Origin: Lentibacter sp.
GTDB lineage: Bacteria > Pseudomonadota > Alphaproteobacteria > Rhodobacterales > Rhodobacteraceae
Assembly (NCBI GenBank): GCA_016744435.1
Contig: JADGEJ010000020.1
Location: 1-64,000 of the forward strand
Direction of reading: 5' to 3'
DNA: 64,000 nucleotides
Positions within the stretch are counted from its first letter, which is position 1. Each line of letters starts with the position of its first letter. The notes below the pieces were generated by a model. That model made no database searches. It saw only the letters and a list, made by a program, of their open reading frames with translations, and was not told where the DNA came from. The position numbers and the translations under genes were made by a program. Below are positions 26,229 to 34,573 of this stretch, piece by piece.

Positions 26229-27344
26229 TTATCGTTTAAAATTAGCGGGGACGAAGGGCAGCTTGGCCACTTGCACAGGCATGCGCCTCCCCCGTACGTC
26301 ACCGTATAGTTTTGTGCCCTCGACGCTCAACGCCGCAGGCACATAGCCCATCGCCATCGGCCGCCCAAGCGTCGGCCCGAAGGCACCAGAGGTCACGCGT
26401 CCGACAGGCTCGCCGCCCGTGTCGCTGGCAAACAACTCAACCCCTTCACGCATCGGCGCACGGCCTTCAGGGGCTAGGCCAACACGTTTACGCGCAGGCC
26501 CATCCGCCAATTCGGCCAGAATTGCCCGCGCGCCCGGGAACTTGCCTTCGCGCGCACCACCCGCGCGGCGCACCTTTTGAATGCCCCATGTAAGAGCCGC
26601 CTCAACTGGCGTCGTGCCATTGTCGATATCATTGCCATAAAGGCAAAGCCCCGCCTCAAGGCGCAGACTATCGCGCGCGCCAAGGCCAATAGGCTCAACA
26701 CGCGTATCAGCCAGCAAAGCCCGCGCCAGTGCCTCGGCGGCCTCGTTTGGAACAGAAATTTCGTAGCCGTCTTCGCCTGTATAGCCCGAACGCGACACCC
26801 AGCACTCAGCGCCCGCAAGCTCAACAGTGCGCACATCCATAAAGCGCATATCAGCCACAGCGGGGTTCAACGTCGCCAACGCCGCCTCAGCCGCAGGCCC
26901 TTGCAGCGCCAAGAGCGCCCGATTGTCCAAAAGCTCAACCGAGATATTGGGCTCCAACGCCGCCTTCATGCGCCGCACGTCATCGTCCTTGCAGGACGCA
27001 TTGACGACAAGAAACATGTGATCACCGCGATTGGCAAACATCAAGTCATCGTAGATCCCGCCTTCGCCATTGGTGAAAAACCCATAGCGCTGACGGCCCT
27101 CGCCAAGCCCGATCACATCTTGCGGCAACAAATGCTCAAGCCATGTGGCCACATCAGCCCCCCGCAAAATAACTTGGCCCATGTGGCTCACATCAAACAG
27201 CCCCGCCTCAGCGCGGCAGTGCAGATGCTCCTTCAGCACGCCAAGCGGATATTGCACCGGCATAGTGTAGCCCGCGAAAGGAACCATCTTGGCGCCCAGT
27301 TCTTCGTGAAGCGTAAAAAGCGGTGTGCGCAACAAATCATCCAT
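26229..27344 (-). CDS. gcvT: Aminomethyltransferase, T protein
   Basis: A 371-residue enzyme that releases ammonia from the H-protein-bound aminomethyl group and passes the methylene to tetrahydrofolate. Visible family landmarks: the N-terminal MVPFAGYTMPVQYP, FDVSHMGQ with the conserved His, and YTGEDGYEI. Start ATG 27344 is chosen for its GGGGAGAG site; the open frame runs back into the riboswitch. It is the first gene of the gcv operon. Confidence 0.95.
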   Translation of the reverse strand: MDDLLRTPLFTLHEELGAKMVPFAGYTMPVQYPLGVLKEHLHCRAEAGLFDVSHMGQVILRGADVATWLEHLLPQDVIGLGEGRQRYGFFTNGEGGIYDDLMFANRGDHMFLVVNASCKDDDVRRMKAALEPNISVELLDNRALLALQGPAAEAALATLNPAVADMRFMDVRTVELAGAECWVSRSGYTGEDGYEISVPNEAAEALARALLADTRVEPIGLGARDSLRLEAGLCLYGNDIDNGTTPVEAALTWGIQKVRRAGGAREGKFPGARAILAELADGPARKRVGLAPEGRAPMREGVELFASDTGGEPVGRVTSGAFGPTLGRPMAMGYVPAALSVEGTKLYGDVRGRRMPVQVAKLPFVPANFKR

Positions 27345-27419
27345 CGGTCTCTCCCCATTACCGACAGGCTCATGGCACGTCGGGCACTTACAGAACACGC
27401 AATCCGCGCGCCTCAAATG

Positions 27420-27568
27420 CCCCCTCTGTCCTTTCGCCTGAGATCGCTATCCCTTCGGCGGGCGCCAAACACGCCACTCTCCAGAGTCTTAAACATCCCC
27501 TCGGTCCTTGTGCCTGAGAGTTTCCGGGGCGGTTGCTCCTTCGGCACTGGCGCGTGGCCAGTTCTCCC
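27420..27568 (-). promoter_or_regulatory. Tandem glycine riboswitch
   Basis: Two aptamers lie in series in the gcvT leader on the minus strand. The first (27568 to 27497) starts GGGAGAAC and contains GCCGAAGGAGCAA and CTCTCAGGCACAAGGACCGA. The second (27484 to 27420) starts CTGGAGAG and contains GCCGAAGGGA and TCTCAGGCGAAAGGACAGA. These are the conserved cores of the gcvT RNA family. Glycine binding normally switches on expression of the cleavage operon. About 75 bases separate the second aptamer from gcvT. Confidence 0.93.
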
Positions 27569-27645
27569 GTGGGGTTGGTGCGCATACGATAGTATACGCT
27601 CCAACGCGCGACAAGCCCTTTTGTGTTTTACTGCTGGCTAAGCGC

Positions 27646-28095
27646 TCAAGCGCTGGCGCATTCAAAGCCGCCCATGATGGCGCGCAACGGCGCGTTGTCA
27701 CACACCAGCGCATCAAGGGTGATGTCATCAAGATGGGCGTAAAACGCTTCCGCAGCATCCCCAATGGCGATCCGCAGGCGGCACGCATCAACCAGTGGGC
27801 AGGTGTTGTCAGTATCGGCAAAACACTCCGCCAGCGGCACTTCGCTTTCAAACTGTCGAAACACATCGCCGATGACAATTTGCTCAGGCCCCCGAGCAAG
27901 CCTGATGCCCCCGTTGCGCCCCCGCTGGGTATAAACAAAGCCAGCCTGGCCCAGCTTATTGATCACCTGCGCAAGGTGGTTTTCTGAACTATTACAAGCT
28001 TCTGCGATCTCAGATTTGGTCACAAGGCGGCCCGAGTTCACGGCGCAAAACATCAGAATTCTGACAGCGATATTCGTTCGTTTCGTCACGCGCAT
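27646..28095 (-). CDS. nsrR: Rrf2-family regulator, NsrR-like
   Basis: A 149-residue winged-helix protein. The N-terminus MRVTKRTNIAVRILMFCA and the recognition region SSENHLAQVINKLGQAGFVYTQRGRNGGIRLA match Rrf2. Three cysteines in ECFADTDNTCPLVDAC (C-x7-C-x5-C) would hold an Fe-S cluster, and the following AFYAHLDDITLDALV is typical of NsrR, the nitric-oxide-sensing repressor. An FNR-like box lies upstream. No NO-detoxifying gene is adjacent, so targets are elsewhere. IscR is less likely because of the tail sequence. Confidence 0.82.
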   Translation of the reverse strand: MRVTKRTNIAVRILMFCAVNSGRLVTKSEIAEACNSSENHLAQVINKLGQAGFVYTQRGRNGGIRLARGPEQIVIGDVFRQFESEVPLAECFADTDNTCPLVDACRLRIAIGDAAEAFYAHLDDITLDALVCDNAPLRAIMGGFECASA

Positions 28096-28152
28096 GGACT
28101 GACTCCTCAGCTAAATCTGTAGCCGAGATACACCATTAAGCGCCAAATCCAT

Positions 28153-28166
28153 TTGACATACATCAA
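28153..28166. promoter_or_regulatory. FNR-like box between nsrR and the cyclotransferase gene
   Basis: TTGACATACATCAA matches TTGAT-N4-ATCAA at 9 of 10 defined positions. It lies 57 bases before the nsrR start and only 21 bases before the rightward gene, so nsrR is the more likely target. Confidence 0.5.
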
Positions 28167-28187
28167 GTGCTGCGGCATCCCGCCCTC

Positions 28188-28760
28188 ATGGATCGCGCAT
28201 ATTTCTTTGGCTATGGCTCGCTGGTAAACCGCGCCACCCACAGCTTTTCAGACGCCCACCACGCGACAGCCAAGGGCTGGCGGCGCGCATGGCGGCACAC
28301 CAAGCTGCGGCAAGTATCCTTCCTGACAGCTGTGCCTGACACGACTTGCGAAATCGACGGGCTTGTCGCCCATGTTCCCGGCGATGACTGGCAAGCGCTT
28401 GATGTGCGCGAGCACGCCTATGAGCGCGTGGCGGCTGACCATGCCGTTGCCCACAGCCTGCCAACGCCCCCCGCCTCTGTCGCGATTTACGCCATCGCGG
28501 CGCATAAGCATTTTGCCCCAACAACCGGGCACCCTATCCTGTTGAGCTATCTTGATGTCGTCATTCAGGGGTACTTGCGCGAGTTCGGTGAAGACGGCGC
28601 CGTGAGGTTTTTTGACACCACCACTGGCTGGGAAGCGCCCGTTTTGAACGACCGCGCAGCGCCCGTCTATCCGCGCGCGCAGGCTCTCAGCGCCCAAGAA
28701 CAAGCCTTTGTCGACGCTCAGCTCGCTGCGCGGGCTGTACGCCTTATCGGCGAAAACTAA
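28188..28760 (+). CDS. Gamma-glutamylcyclotransferase-like protein
   Basis: A 190-residue protein of the AIG2/GGCT fold. The substrate-binding YGSLV motif is in YFFGYGSLVNRATHS near the start, and EHAYERV supplies the expected acidic residue. Members act on gamma-glutamyl peptides such as glutathione breakdown products, but many bacterial ones are uncharacterised. Its end overlaps the convergent MATE gene by 17 bases. Confidence 0.75.
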   Translation: MDRAYFFGYGSLVNRATHSFSDAHHATAKGWRRAWRHTKLRQVSFLTAVPDTTCEIDGLVAHVPGDDWQALDVREHAYERVAADHAVAHSLPTPPASVAIYAIAAHKHFAPTTGHPILLSYLDVVIQGYLREFGEDGAVRFFDTTTGWEAPVLNDRAAPVYPRAQALSAQEQAFVDAQLAARAVRLIGEN

Positions 28761-30138
28761 ACAACGCCATAAGCCGGCTTTGGCGGGCATATGGCGTACT
28801 GGCCGCTCCGGCGCTGTCGCTCGTCAACATCACCCGCCGCGCCATCAGAGCCGCAAGCAGTGCAAACACAACTCCCCCCGCCGCTTGCCCGAGAAGCACC
28901 CCCGGCGCGCCAAACCAAGCCGCGCCAAGAAGGACAAAAGGAATTGTTCCAACAGTGTGCCGCCCCCAGTTAATCCACGTGCTGTAGTAAGGGTGGCCAA
29001 GGTTGTTAAACGTCGCATTACCGACAAAAATCACCCCGTTGAAAAAGAACATCAGCGCCAATGGGCCGCAGAACAAAAAGACCAAGGTTCGGGCCTGCCC
29101 TTGCGCCGAAAACGCATCGGCTATCGGCGCGCGTAGCACAAACAGCAGCCCCGCCATGAGCACCACAAATGCGCCGGTAAAGATGATGCCTTCGCGGAAC
29201 GCCTGCCGCACACGCGCCATTTCGCCAGCGCCGTAGTTCTGCCCGATAACTGGCCCGATCGCGCCTGAAAGCGCGAACAGCACCCCAAAAGCAACAGGCG
29301 TAAGCCGCCCGACAATCGCCATCCCCGCGACAGCATCCTCGCCAAAAGACGCCATCGAACGGGTCACATAGGCTTGGCCCACGGGCGTTGCGAGTTGGGT
29401 CAAAATCGCAGGCAGAGCGATCGTCATAAGCGGCGCAAAATCAAGCCGCATGTCGGCGGCACTCGGCCGTGCCAGCCCGCCAAAGTCCCGCAAAAGCGGA
29501 TAAAACGCTGCCACAGCAATGCTGATCCGCGCAGCCACTGACGCCAGCGCAGCTCCGGTCAGCTCAAGGTCAAGCCCAAAGATCAGAATGGGGTCCAATA
29601 CAGCGTTCACAGCGCCGCCTACAAGTGTCGCCAGCATCGCCCGCTTGGCAGCCCCGTGGGCGCGCAAAATAGCCCCGCCAACCATGCCAACCATCAACAA
29701 TGGCAGGCTCGGGACGATAATCTGAAGGTAATGCGTGCCAAGCTCAAGCGTCGTGCCTTTCGCCCCCAAAAGCCCCAGAAGCGCAGGGATTTGCCACCAC
29801 ACAAAGGCCGCAAAAACCCCGCCAAACCCAACACCATATATCAGTGCAGTCGCGGCTTTGCGTTGCGCGGCTTCACTGTCGCCCTGCCCGATACTGCGAG
29901 CCACCAACGCGCCCGCCGCAATCGCCATTCCGATGCCAAATGAGGTGGTGAAAAACAGGATCGCGCCAGCATAACCCACGGCGGCAGCCAGCTCGTCACG
30001 CCCGAGCATCGAGATGAAAATCATGTCGACGAGATCAACCAGAAACACCGCCATCAACCCAACTGATGACGTCAGCGCCATCACAGTGATGTGGCGCATA
30101 AGCGAGCCTTCCAGAAAAACGGCGCGGTCTTGTGACAT
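28744..30138 (-). CDS. MATE-family efflux transporter
   Basis: A 464-residue inner-membrane protein with twelve predicted membrane segments in two related halves. MATE hallmarks include VDLVDMIFISMLGRDELAAAVGYAG near the start, GGAILRAHGAAKRAMLATLVGGAVNAVLDPILIF in the first half, and GPVIGQNYGAGE in the second. It exports cationic drugs or metabolites in exchange for protons or sodium. AAGGA precedes the start. Substrate is unknown; it stands alone. Confidence 0.9.
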   Translation of the reverse strand: MSQDRAVFLEGSLMRHITVMALTSSVGLMAVFLVDLVDMIFISMLGRDELAAAVGYAGAILFFTTSFGIGMAIAAGALVARSIGQGDSEAAQRKAATALIYGVGFGGVFAAFVWWQIPALLGLLGAKGTTLELGTHYLQIIVPSLPLLMVGMVGGAILRAHGAAKRAMLATLVGGAVNAVLDPILIFGLDLELTGAALASVAARISIAVAAFYPLLRDFGGLARPSAADMRLDFAPLMTIALPAILTQLATPVGQAYVTRSMASFGEDAVAGMAIVGRLTPVAFGVLFALSGAIGPVIGQNYGAGEMARVRQAFREGIIFTGAFVVLMAGLLFVLRAPIADAFSAQGQARTLVFLFCGPLALMFFFNGVIFVGNATFNNLGHPYYSTWINWGRHTVGTIPFVLLGAAWFGAPGVLLGQAAGGVVFALLAALMARRVMLTSDSAGAASTPYARQSRLMALFSFRR

Positions 30139-30167
30139 GGTTAAATCCTTACGTATTCAGCTAGGCT

Positions 30168-30345
30168 AGGGTCAGGACCCATTAATCCTGCACCTCTGGT
30201 TTGACAGATATTTTGCCTGACTATGCCCAGTGCTGAAGGAATAGTGGTTCTATTTCAAGGCATTGAAAAGACGGCAGGCGAAATATCTGCCAAATCCGAA
30301 GGACGCCAACCCGACGAGTCTGCCAAAGGCAGATAAGGAGATATA
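30168..30345. mobile_element. Possible insertion-sequence or MITE remnant
   Basis: The stretch begins with GGGTCAGGACCCATTAATCC, which looks like an IS end. It contains an inverted repeat: TTGACAGATATTTTGCCTGA (30201-30220) against GGCAGGCGAAATATCTGCCA (30273-30292), about 52 bases apart. Between and across them a 37-codon frame opens (30223-30336, MPSAEGIVVLFQGIEKTAG...). There is no transposase. I judge it a decayed or internally deleted element upstream of the MATE gene; the family is not identified. Confidence 0.4.
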
Positions 30346-30388
30346 GAGCCTGCGCTGTCAAGCGCAGACAATCAGGTCACGGGCAAAC

Positions 30389-31708
30389 TCACTTAGCTTT
30401 AAGAACCTGCAAAAGCGGCAACAACTGGCTCATGTCTGGTCCGTGCTGCATCCCTGTCAGCGCTTTGCGAAGCGGCATAAACAGTCCGCGGCCCTTACGG
30501 CCCGTGGCTTCTTTCACAGCCGCTGTCCAAGCGCCCCAAGTGTCCCCATCGTGTGGCGCGGCTGGCAGCATCGCCATCGCGTCGCGCACAAAATCCACGT
30601 CTTCTTCGTCAATCACAGGCTCGGCACCCTCGGTGCAAAGCTTCCACCAAGTCGCAAGATCAGCGCGCGTGCTGATGTTCTCGTGGACCACATTCCAGAA
30701 CGCCTCTGCCTTATCAGCAGGCACGCCTACTGCAGCAATCTCATCTGCCATTTCAGCATAGGAGAACCCGTGCAGGAACTTCGCCGTCAGGGGCGACAGG
30801 TCAGCCACGTCAAACTTCGTCGGTGCCGTGCCGAAGTGACCAATCTCGAAGCCCTCGATCAACTCAGCCATCTCACGGCGCAGCTCAACCGGATCAGACG
30901 AGCCCAAGCGCGCCATCTGGCTCAAAAGCGCCATCGGCTCAACGCCCTGCTCACGCAGGTCACGTAGGCTCAGTGTGCCAAGGCGCTTTGAAAGCGCTTC
31001 GCCCTGTGGCCCCGTCAAAAGCGAGTGGTGCGCAAACTGCGGCACAGCCCCGCCCAGCGCATGCATGATCTGGATCTGCGTCGCGGTGTTTGTCACGTGG
31101 TCAGCCCCGCGCACAACATGTGTCACGCCCATCTCGGTGTCGTCCACAACACTGGCGATAGTGTAAAGCACCTGCCCGTCAGCGCGAATAAGTACAGGGT
31201 CGGAGACACTGGCCGCGTCAATCGACGTGTGCCCGCCGATAAGGTCTTCCCACTCGATGCGCTCGTGATCAAGCTTGAAGCGCCAGTAGCTGCCGCGCTC
31301 TTCGCGCAAGGCGTCTTTCTCGGCGTCAGACAGGGCCAGCCCCGCACGGTCATAGACCGGAGGCTTCTTCATGTTCAGCTGCTTCTTGCGCTTGAGGTCA
31401 AGCTCAACGGGTGTTTCAAACACCTCGTAAAAGCGGCCCATCTCGCGCAGCTTGTCGGCGGCTGCGGCGTAGCGGTCAAGCCGCTCAGACTGGCGCTCAA
31501 CGCGGTCCCACGTCAGACCAAGCCACTCAAGATCATGCTTGATAGCATCGACATATTTCTCTTCCGAGCGCTCAGGGTCCGTGTCGTCAATCCGCAAGAT
31601 GAACTCACCACCAGCCTTGCGTGCGATGAGAAAATTCATCAGCGCCGTGCGCAGGTTACCAACATGGATGTAGCCCGTGGGCGACGGGGCGAAACGTGTG
31701 ACTGTCAT
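30389..31708 (-). CDS. gltX: Glutamyl-tRNA synthetase
   Basis: A 439-residue class I enzyme that charges tRNA-Glu. HIGH-type motif FAPSPTGYIHVGNLRTAL is at the N-terminus and the KMSKS-type motif is LSKRLGT. Start ATG 31708 has GGAGAG upstream; the longer frame has no support. Alphaproteobacteria often carry two gltX genes, one of which may charge tRNA-Gln; I cannot say which paralogue this is. The window also has a tRNA-Glu gene at 58525. Confidence 0.95.
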   Translation of the reverse strand: MTVTRFAPSPTGYIHVGNLRTALMNFLIARKAGGEFILRIDDTDPERSEEKYVDAIKHDLEWLGLTWDRVERQSERLDRYAAAADKLREMGRFYEVFETPVELDLKRKKQLNMKKPPVYDRAGLALSDAEKDALREERGSYWRFKLDHERIEWEDLIGGHTSIDAASVSDPVLIRADGQVLYTIASVVDDTEMGVTHVVRGADHVTNTATQIQIMHALGGAVPQFAHHSLLTGPQGEALSKRLGTLSLRDLREQGVEPMALLSQMARLGSSDPVELRREMAELIEGFEIGHFGTAPTKFDVADLSPLTAKFLHGFSYAEMADEIAAVGVPADKAEAFWNVVHENISTRADLATWWKLCTEGAEPVIDEEDVDFVRDAMAMLPAAPHDGDTWGAWTAAVKEATGRKGRGLFMPLRKALTGMQHGPDMSQLLPLLQVLKAK

Positions 31709-31781
31709 CAAAGCTCTCCGAAATAAGCTCGCGCTCTGTCCCATAGACAGCAGCCAATGTCCAGATGTGGCAGGCAAACGC

Positions 31782-32162
31782 TCAGGCGTAACTTATCACT
31801 TCCCATTCGGTTCCATCATGGTCCTCGAAGTAGAAGCGGCGGCCCGGTTCGTAGTCAGCGTGGTTGTTGGGGATAAAGCCCGCAGCTTTGACCTTGGCTT
31901 CAACAGCACCCAGATCGTCAACAACAACGCCAATGTGGTTGAGCCCACCTGTGGTTGTGTATGTGTCTATCGGCTTGGTGCTTTGTTTTTCATGTTGATA
32001 GAGCGCGATGTAGCTTTCGGCGCCCCCAACATGCGCACTTTCGCCACTGTAGATAGACGTGCCACGCCAACGCAGCTGCCAACCGAAGAGGTCTTCCAGC
32101 ATGGCGATGGACCGATCAAGGCCACTTACGGTTACGTTCACATGTTCTAAAATTGCAGGCAT
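31782..32162 (-). CDS. VOC-family (glyoxalase-fold) protein, SoxR target
   Basis: A 126-residue single-chain VOC protein. It opens ILEHVNVTVSGLDRS and its second half has GGLNHIGVVVDDL and FYFEDHDGTEWEVISY, where the His and Glu positions would bind a metal. Start ATG 32162 has AAAGGAA upstream. Its promoter spans the SoxR box at 32206-32223, so it is probably induced by redox-cycling compounds. Resistance by binding or modifying such a compound is a reasonable guess, not proven. Confidence 0.82.
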   Translation of the reverse strand: MPAILEHVNVTVSGLDRSIAMLEDLFGWQLRWRGTSIYSGESAHVGGAESYIALYQHEKQSTKPIDTYTTTGGLNHIGVVVDDLGAVEAKVKAAGFIPNNHADYEPGRRFYFEDHDGTEWEVISYA

Positions 32163-32203
32163 TGGAATTCCTTTCAAAAGAGCCTTCTCGACTCAGAGCT
32201 TAA

Positions 32204-32226
32204 TTGCTAAAGTTAACTTTAGCTCA
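32204..32226 (-). promoter_or_regulatory. SoxR operator within a 19-bp-spaced promoter
   Basis: GCTAAAGTTAACTTTAGC (32206-32223) is a perfect 18-bp palindrome very close to the SoxR box CCTCAAGTTAACTTGAGG. Read leftward, TTGAGC and TAAGCT flank it as -35 and -10 with a 19-base spacer, the over-long spacing that MerR-family activators need. This points to SoxR activation of the VOC gene. The site also lies just before soxR itself. Confidence 0.8.
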
Positions 32227-32236
32227 AGGAGCTTTT

Positions 32237-32674
32237 ATGGCATCCCCGAACGACATGTTGCCCATCGGGCATATAGCCAAGCGCACTGGCCTCGCAGTGT
32301 CAGCTTTGCGCTACTACGAGGCTGAAGGGCTGATCCGAGCCACGCGCACAGAAGCTGGCCAAAGGCGTTTCAAGCGGGCTGACATACGGCGCATTTCGTT
32401 CATCAAGATAGCGCAGGGCTTTGGCTTTACCTTGCCCGAAATCAAAGCGCGGCTCGCGGGGTTGCCGGATGCGCGCACGCCCAATGCTGCTGACTGGCGG
32501 GTGATCTCGGAGGAATTTCGCGCAGCTTTGGATGCGAAGATCGCGACGCTGGAGCGGTTGCGAGACGATCTGGACGGTTGTATTGGCTGTGGCTGTTTGA
32601 GCCTAGAGAAGTGCCGACTTTACAACGCGGGAGATGCTGTGGCCAGCAAAGGCGCCGGTGCGCAGTTATTGTAG
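32237..32674 (+). CDS. soxR: Redox-sensing regulator SoxR
   Basis: A 145-residue MerR-family protein. The DNA-binding head is IGHIAKRTGLAVSALRYYEAEGLIRATRTEAGQRRF. The C-terminal cysteine cluster CIGCGCLSLEKC is the [2Fe-2S] site that defines SoxR. It senses redox-cycling drugs and remodels a 19-bp-spaced promoter. Start ATG 32237 has AAGGAG upstream. It is divergent from the VOC gene, with the SoxR box between them. Confidence 0.95.
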   Translation: MASPNDMLPIGHIAKRTGLAVSALRYYEAEGLIRATRTEAGQRRFKRADIRRISFIKIAQGFGFTLPEIKARLAGLPDARTPNAADWRVISEEFRAALDAKIATLERLRDDLDGCIGCGCLSLEKCRLYNAGDAVASKGAGAQLL

Positions 32675-32714
32675 CGAATTGCCTTCGAATTTTGCTCACG
32701 CAAAATCCGACCCT

Positions 32715-32761
32715 GCGGGGGCCAGCCCCCGCACCCCCGGAGTATTTCTGCAAAGAAAAAG
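32715..32761. repeat. GC-rich hairpin with intergenic motif between soxR and nadE
   Basis: GCGGGGGC (32715-32722) pairs perfectly with GCCCCCGC (32725-32732), followed by the motif GGAGTATTTCTGCAAAGAAA (32739-32758). The hairpin plus motif sits between converging soxR and nadE. This is the best copy of the family also seen at 12883, 16257, 25797 and 44334. It may help end transcription; there is no U-tract. Confidence 0.5.
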
Positions 32762-32776
32762 CAGAGGCCGTGTTGA

Positions 32777-34435
32777 TCAGCTCGGATCGCGCCAGCGGTT
32801 GACGATCGGGTAGCGGCGATCAAGCCAGAAGGCACGCGGCGTCAAGCGCGGGCCGGGCGCGGACTGGAAGCGCTTGTATTCGCTGATATAAATCAGATGT
32901 TCAATACGCTTCACTGTGTCCCGATCATGGCCTGCTGCGACGCAGTCAGCGACGGATTGTTCACCATCAACCAACCGTTCGAGAATGTCGTCGAGCACCT
33001 CATAGGGCGGCAAGCTATCTTCATCTTTCTGGTCGGGGCGCAGCTCGGCAGAGGGGGGCTTGTCGATGATGCTGACAGGGATCACCTCACCCTCGGGGCC
33101 CTGCATCCAGTCGCGGTGATTGGCGTTGCGCCAGCGGCATTGTTCAAAGACGCGGATTTTGTAGAGATCTTTGATCGGATTGTAGCCGCCTGACATGTCG
33201 CCATAGATCGTCGCGTAGCCCACAGCGACCTCTGATTTATTGCCTGTTGTCAGCAACATTTCACCGAACTTGTTGGACATCGCCATGAGCAAGAGACCCC
33301 GCAGGCGCGACTGGATGTTCTCTTCGGTCACATCTTCATCGCGGCCTTCGAAAAGCTGCGCGAGCGTATCGGTGACAGCGTCGCGACCTGCTTTTATGGG
33401 GACATAGTCGTAGTGGCAGCCAAGGCGCGTGGCGATGTCTTCAGCGTCGTCCAGCGAGCTTTGTGATGTGTACTCGGACGGCAGCATCACACAACGCACG
33501 TTTTCAGGCCCGAGCGCGTCAGCGGCTATGGTGGCAACAATCGCAGAATCGACCCCGCCGGAGAGGCCAAGCAGAACCTTCTTGAAACCTGTCTTGCCCA
33601 AATAGTCGCGCAGGCCCTCTACCATGCAGCGGTAGTCTTGCTCCCAAGCGTCAGGGTGCTTGTTGATCTCGCCTTGCACAATACGCCAGCCTTCGGGCGC
33701 GCGCTCAAGCTCGACAACTTGGTTTGCCGCATCAAACGCGGGCATTTTAAACGCCAGCTCACCGCCCGGGTTGAGGCCAAAGGTGCCGCCGTCAAAGACT
33801 TGGTCGTCTTGGCCGCCAACCATATTCAGGTAGATCAACGGCAAGCCACTTTCGACAACGCGCGCAACCATCGTGTTCATGCGCACGTCAAACTTGTTGC
33901 GATAGTAAGGGCTGCCGTTTGGCACGAGAAGAAACTCAGCGCCGCTTTCCTCAAGCGTTTCAACCACGTCTTGGTGCCACGCATCTTCGCAGATTGGCGT
34001 GCCGATGCGCATGTTGCCGACCGCATAAGGCCCCGCGATGTCACCGCTGTCAAAAATGCGCACCTCGTCAAACACGGTTTCGTTGGGCAGGAAGTGCTTG
34101 AGCACACGGCTCATCACGCGGCCGTTTTTGAGGACATAGTAGGCGTTGTAAAACCCGTCAGCATCTTTGGCGGGCCCGCCGATGGCGAGCGTCGGCCCGT
34201 CTGCGCACTGCAGCGCCAACGCCTCAATCGCGGCGATCGCGGCGTCGTGGAAAACCGGCTTCATAACAAGGTCTTGCGTGTTATACCCGGTGATAAACAT
34301 CTCTGGAAGCGCGACCAAGTCAACGCCCTTCTCGCGGCCCTCTTGCCAAGCGGCCAGCGCCTGTTTGGCGTTGCCGGAAATGTCTCCGACCACGGGGTTG
34401 AGCTGACAAATCAGCAGGCGGAATCTATCGGCCAT
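32777..34435 (-). CDS. nadE: Glutamine-dependent NAD+ synthetase
   Basis: A 552-residue two-domain enzyme making NAD from deamido-NAD. Residues 1-260 form a nitrilase-type glutaminase with Glu in LPEMFITGY, Lys in LKHFLPNE and Cys in GTPICEDAWH. The C-terminal synthetase domain has the ATP motif LLGLSGGVDSA. It completes the pathway that includes NadD at 12205. Start ATG 34435 (MADRFRLLICQLNP) is chosen over an ATG four codons upstream. Confidence 0.96.
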   Translation of the reverse strand: MADRFRLLICQLNPVVGDISGNAKQALAAWQEGREKGVDLVALPEMFITGYNTQDLVMKPVFHDAAIAAIEALALQCADGPTLAIGGPAKDADGFYNAYYVLKNGRVMSRVLKHFLPNETVFDEVRIFDSGDIAGPYAVGNMRIGTPICEDAWHQDVVETLEESGAEFLLVPNGSPYYRNKFDVRMNTMVARVVESGLPLIYLNMVGGQDDQVFDGGTFGLNPGGELAFKMPAFDAANQVVELERAPEGWRIVQGEINKHPDAWEQDYRCMVEGLRDYLGKTGFKKVLLGLSGGVDSAIVATIAADALGPENVRCVMLPSEYTSQSSLDDAEDIATRLGCHYDYVPIKAGRDAVTDTLAQLFEGRDEDVTEENIQSRLRGLLLMAMSNKFGEMLLTTGNKSEVAVGYATIYGDMSGGYNPIKDLYKIRVFEQCRWRNANHRDWMQGPEGEVIPVSIIDKPPSAELRPDQKDEDSLPPYEVLDDILERLVDGEQSVADCVAAGHDRDTVKRIEHLIYISEYKRFQSAPGPRLTPRAFWLDRRYPIVNRWRDPS

Positions 34436-34573
34436 ATCGTGCTCCACACGTCCTGTTCAGCGCAGATTTAGCAGAAACCACGCGAAGGGAAAGACTAACC
34501 GTTTGCCCCCAGCGCGGCTCTGGCATAGTTTTCTCCCAAATTGGGGCATTAGTCCTCAAATCATAGGGGTGAA

